A stretch of 64,000 bases of DNA, from NCBI RefSeq assembly GCF_004217335.1, contig NZ_SHMP01000003.1:310001-374000 (forward strand). The letters run 5' to 3'. Numbering within the stretch: the stretch's first letter is position 1; each line of letters starts with the position of its first letter. Below are positions 62,015 to 64,000 of the stretch, one piece after another. A program made the position numbers and the translations under genes. Source of the DNA: Natrinema hispanicum (GTDB taxonomy: Archaea; Halobacteriota; Halobacteria; Halobacteriales; Natrialbaceae). Below the pieces are notes generated by a model. The model did not search any database and was not told where the DNA came from. It saw nothing but the letters and a program-made list of their open reading frames with translations.

Positions 62015-63979
62015 TCAGGATGATGGCGTGACCGACTCGTCGCCGACGGCGGTGCGGACGCCGGAGAACTCGAACCGCGCGCCGCCAGCCGCGCTTTCGG
62101 TGACGTCGATATCCCACTCGTGAGCCTGTGCGATCTCACGGACGATATTCAGGCCAAGCCCGGTTCCGTCGGGGTTCGTGGTCCAGCCGGGCTCGAGGAC
62201 GCGGTCGCGCTCGTCGGGTGGAATCCCCGGCCCGTCGTCGGCGATATAAAATCCGTCCTCGACGAGTCCGACGGTCACGGTGACGCCCTTGCCACCGTGC
62301 TCAACGGCGTCCTGCCGAGCGTTCGAGGCGGGGCTCGTCGAGCCGTGCTCGACGGCGTCCTGCCGAGTGTTCGAGGCAGGGCTTGTGGAGCCGTGCTCCA
62401 CAGCGTTTCGAAACAGGTTCTCGAACAGGTTCCGGATGCGGCTCGCATCGGCGAACAACTGGCCATCGGCTTCGATCTCGAGCGAGGCATCGGCAGTCGC
62501 GACGGTGTCCCAACAGGACGTGACGACGTCACCGAACGCGAGCGCGTCGATCGACTCGAGGTCGTACCCACACCGAACCATCGTCAACACGTCGTCGATA
62601 ATCCCCGCCATCCGGTCGAGGGCGTCGTCGAGTTCAGCTAAGTGGTCGAGGTCGGGTTCGGTTTGTGCGGTCGCAAGGAGGCCCTGAGCGACGTTCAAGG
62701 GATTGCGCAGGTCGTGGGCGACGACGCTCGCGAACTCGTCTAAGCGTTCGTTCTGGCGCTCGAGGTCCCGTTCGTACGCGAGTCGGTTGAGCGCGATTTC
62801 GGCGTTCAGCGATAACACGAACGCGAGGTCCTCGTCCGATTGGTCGAACGCGCCGGTCTCGGGATCGACGATACTGATCACACCGTGCTCACCGAGCGGG
62901 AGATACATCGCGGCGTGTGCCTCGCCGCGATCGTGGTCGTCCTCGAGCGATCGAACGTCATCGTACCGGATCGGCTCACCGCTTCGGTAGGCACGGCTGA
63001 CCGGAGAGTCACCGTCGACCGGATACGCCGGTCGCTCACCTAGCTCCGTTTCCGCTTGCTCGGTTACAGCGACCGCCCGCAGAGACGTTTCGTCGACGAG
63101 TCGAACGACGTTGTGCTCGTAGCCGAGGATCGCACTCGCAGCGTCGGCGACGAGCTGTGCGATCGCTTCGTTGTCGTCGGCCTCCATCAGCCAGCGCGTC
63201 GCCGTGTGAAGCGCCTGCAGCTGTCGCTCGTATTCCTTTCGGGCCGTCACATCCCGGAAGACCCCTGCAATCAGCTGTCGGTTCTGGAGTTCGAAGACGT
63301 GAGCGTTGATCTCGACCGGCACTCGGCCGCCGGCTTTGGTTTCGACGTAGACATCGGAGCCGTCCGGAAACTGCGTGAAGATCGACTGGCCGGACCCAAC
63401 GTGGTTTTCGAAGAGCTCACGGTAGGCCGCTTCTTCGCCCGATGGGTGGACGACCGTCTGGGGCTCACCGACGAGGTCGTCCGGCTCATATCCCGTGAGT
63501 TCGACCACCTGCTGGTTCGCTTCGATGATCTCGCCCGTTTCCGCGTCCGCAACGAGGACCGCATCCGGCACTGCCTCGAGGATCGTCAGGTACTTCGTCC
63601 GAAGCGCCTCCTGCTCGCTGATGTCTCGGACGGCAGCCATAAACTCGCGGTTCCCGTCGGTCTCGATCGGACTCAGGCTGACGTCGACCGGGAATTTCGA
63701 GCCGTCCTTTCGTTGGCCCGAGAGCTCGAGATTGACACCCATCGGCCGGGCCTCCGGAGTGGCGATATACGCATCTCGTTGGGCGATGTGCTCGTCCCGG
63801 ACGGACTCCGGAACGAGGATTTCGATCGGCTCACCGAGGAGGTCGGCTGGCTCGTACCCGAACAGATCGGTCACGCGCGCGTTCGCGTAGGTGATCCGAC
63901 CATCGTGATCGACGAGAAGGATGGCATCTGGAGAGGCTTCACAGATCGCTTCGTATCGCTGTCTCGATTGGCGTGGCAT
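62015..63979 (-). CDS. PAS-PAS-GAF sensor histidine kinase with tandem-repeat insert
   Basis: 654 residues, no membrane helix. PAS 1 about residues 8-120 (AILLVDHDGRITYANARVTDLFG), PAS 2 about 125-245, GAF-like about 250-395. H-box ASVVAHDLRNP with H422. N-box FENLFRNAVEHG near 525, G1 DDGPGIPP, and G2 GTGLGLNIV. Inside the ATPase, just after the N-box, the sequence AVEHGSTSPASN(T/A)RQD is repeated twice and partly a third time (residues about 525-562). It is a cytoplasmic kinase for an unknown redox, light or ligand cue, with no response regulator adjacent. Confidence 0.92.
   Translation of the reverse strand: MPRQSRQRYEAICEASPDAILLVDHDGRITYANARVTDLFGYEPADLLGEPIEILVPESVRDEHIAQRDAYIATPEARPMGVNLELSGQRKDGSKFPVDVSLSPIETDGNREFMAAVRDISEQEALRTKYLTILEAVPDAVLVADAETGEIIEANQQVVELTGYEPDDLVGEPQTVVHPSGEEAAYRELFENHVGSGQSIFTQFPDGSDVYVETKAGGRVPVEINAHVFELQNRQLIAGVFRDVTARKEYERQLQALHTATRWLMEADDNEAIAQLVADAASAILGYEHNVVRLVDETSLRAVAVTEQAETELGERPAYPVDGDSPVSRAYRSGEPIRYDDVRSLEDDHDRGEAHAAMYLPLGEHGVISIVDPETGAFDQSDEDLAFVLSLNAEIALNRLAYERDLERQNERLDEFASVVAHDLRNPLNVAQGLLATAQTEPDLDHLAELDDALDRMAGIIDDVLTMVRCGYDLESIDALAFGDVVTSCWDTVATADASLEIEADGQLFADASRIRNLFENLFRNAVEHGSTSPASNTRQDAVEHGSTSPASNARQDAVEHGGKGVTVTVGLVEDGFYIADDGPGIPPDERDRVLEPGWTTNPDGTGLGLNIVREIAQAHEWDIDVTESAAGGARFEFSGVRTAVGDESVTPSS
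62295..62405. repeat. 48-bp tandem repeat, 2.3 copies, inside the kinase gene
   Basis: Copy 1 at 62295-62342, copy 2 at 62343-62390, partial copy 3 at 62391-62405. Copies 1 and 2 differ at five positions. The repeat keeps the reading frame (16 codons) and encodes AVEHGSTSPASNxRQD. It lies in the loop after the N-box of the ATPase domain. Confidence 0.9.
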
Positions 63980-64000
63980 GACGTGCGCTCTCGGGCTCGA

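Noticed and set aside
62295..62405. Tandem repeats considered as a CRISPR-like array
   Set aside because: The copies are adjacent without spacers, keep the reading frame and lie inside a kinase domain.

Overview
The window is a haloarchaeal chromosome segment, most like the Natrialbaceae (Natrinema/Haloterrigena type). The evidence is the high GC content, strongly acidic proteins, TATA boxes about 27 bases upstream of start codons (leaderless transcripts), and archaeal marker genes: class I lysyl-tRNA synthetase, thermosome, S19e, PDCD5, SepF, FAU-1 and Bat-type HTH regulators. The genus is an inference. Almost everything is core chromosome. I found no phage, CRISPR, complete insertion sequence or defence cluster.

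Layout. 1-1580: a low-GC accessory edge with a truncated CDS and two membrane proteins, ending at a tRNA-Ala(CGC) whose 3' end is duplicated nearby, like an integration boundary. 1.7-8 kb: rhomboid protease, a thiDN-LLM oxidoreductase operon, an amino acid permease-Usp operon and a second Usp followed in frame by a histidine-kinase remnant. 8.7-13.7 kb: mutS and mutL. 14-20 kb: acetate-type transporter, rtcA, kdgK (behind a possible 18-residue leader ORF), SMR transporter, GNAT, RNB exonuclease. 20-24 kb: PUA protein, CBS protein, SepF, Bat-like regulator, VOC protein, MFS transporter. 24.5-27.4 kb: minus-strand translation cluster S19e-PDCD5-PP-loop-hisS. 27.5-38.6 kb: thiL, two site-2 proteases, MobB-like/MoaE fusion, CapA-like phosphatase, UMP kinase-lysS pair, and a HemQ/monooxygenase fusion. 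38.8-43 kb: small genes separated by hairpin-rich spacers. 43-46.5 kb: YgfZ/GcvT-like protein, an E1-alpha dehydrogenase subunit without partners, gamma-carbonic anhydrase homologue. 47-51 kb: glnA with divergent lrp, then the thermosome. 51.5-64 kb: TraB-like protein, acyltransferase, aldo/keto reductase, winged HTH plus membrane partner, NUDIX, FAU-1, PrsW protease, riboflavin synthase, and a PAS/GAF histidine kinase.

The least explained material is non-coding. An approximately 82-bp nested palindrome family (two full copies, three decayed) abuts the TGA stop codon of three genes. A different 80-bp palindrome fills exactly the gap between two convergent stops. A third hairpin family occurs at 0.2 and 39.9 kb. 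GC-rich hairpin spacers share a CTTTTGATC/GTTTTACCG-like core. Other oddities: an in-frame kinase tail behind a Usp stop codon, 48-bp tandem repeats in the ATPase domain of the kinase at the right edge, and a carbonic anhydrase homologue lacking one zinc-ligand histidine. No complete undescribed protein system was evident.
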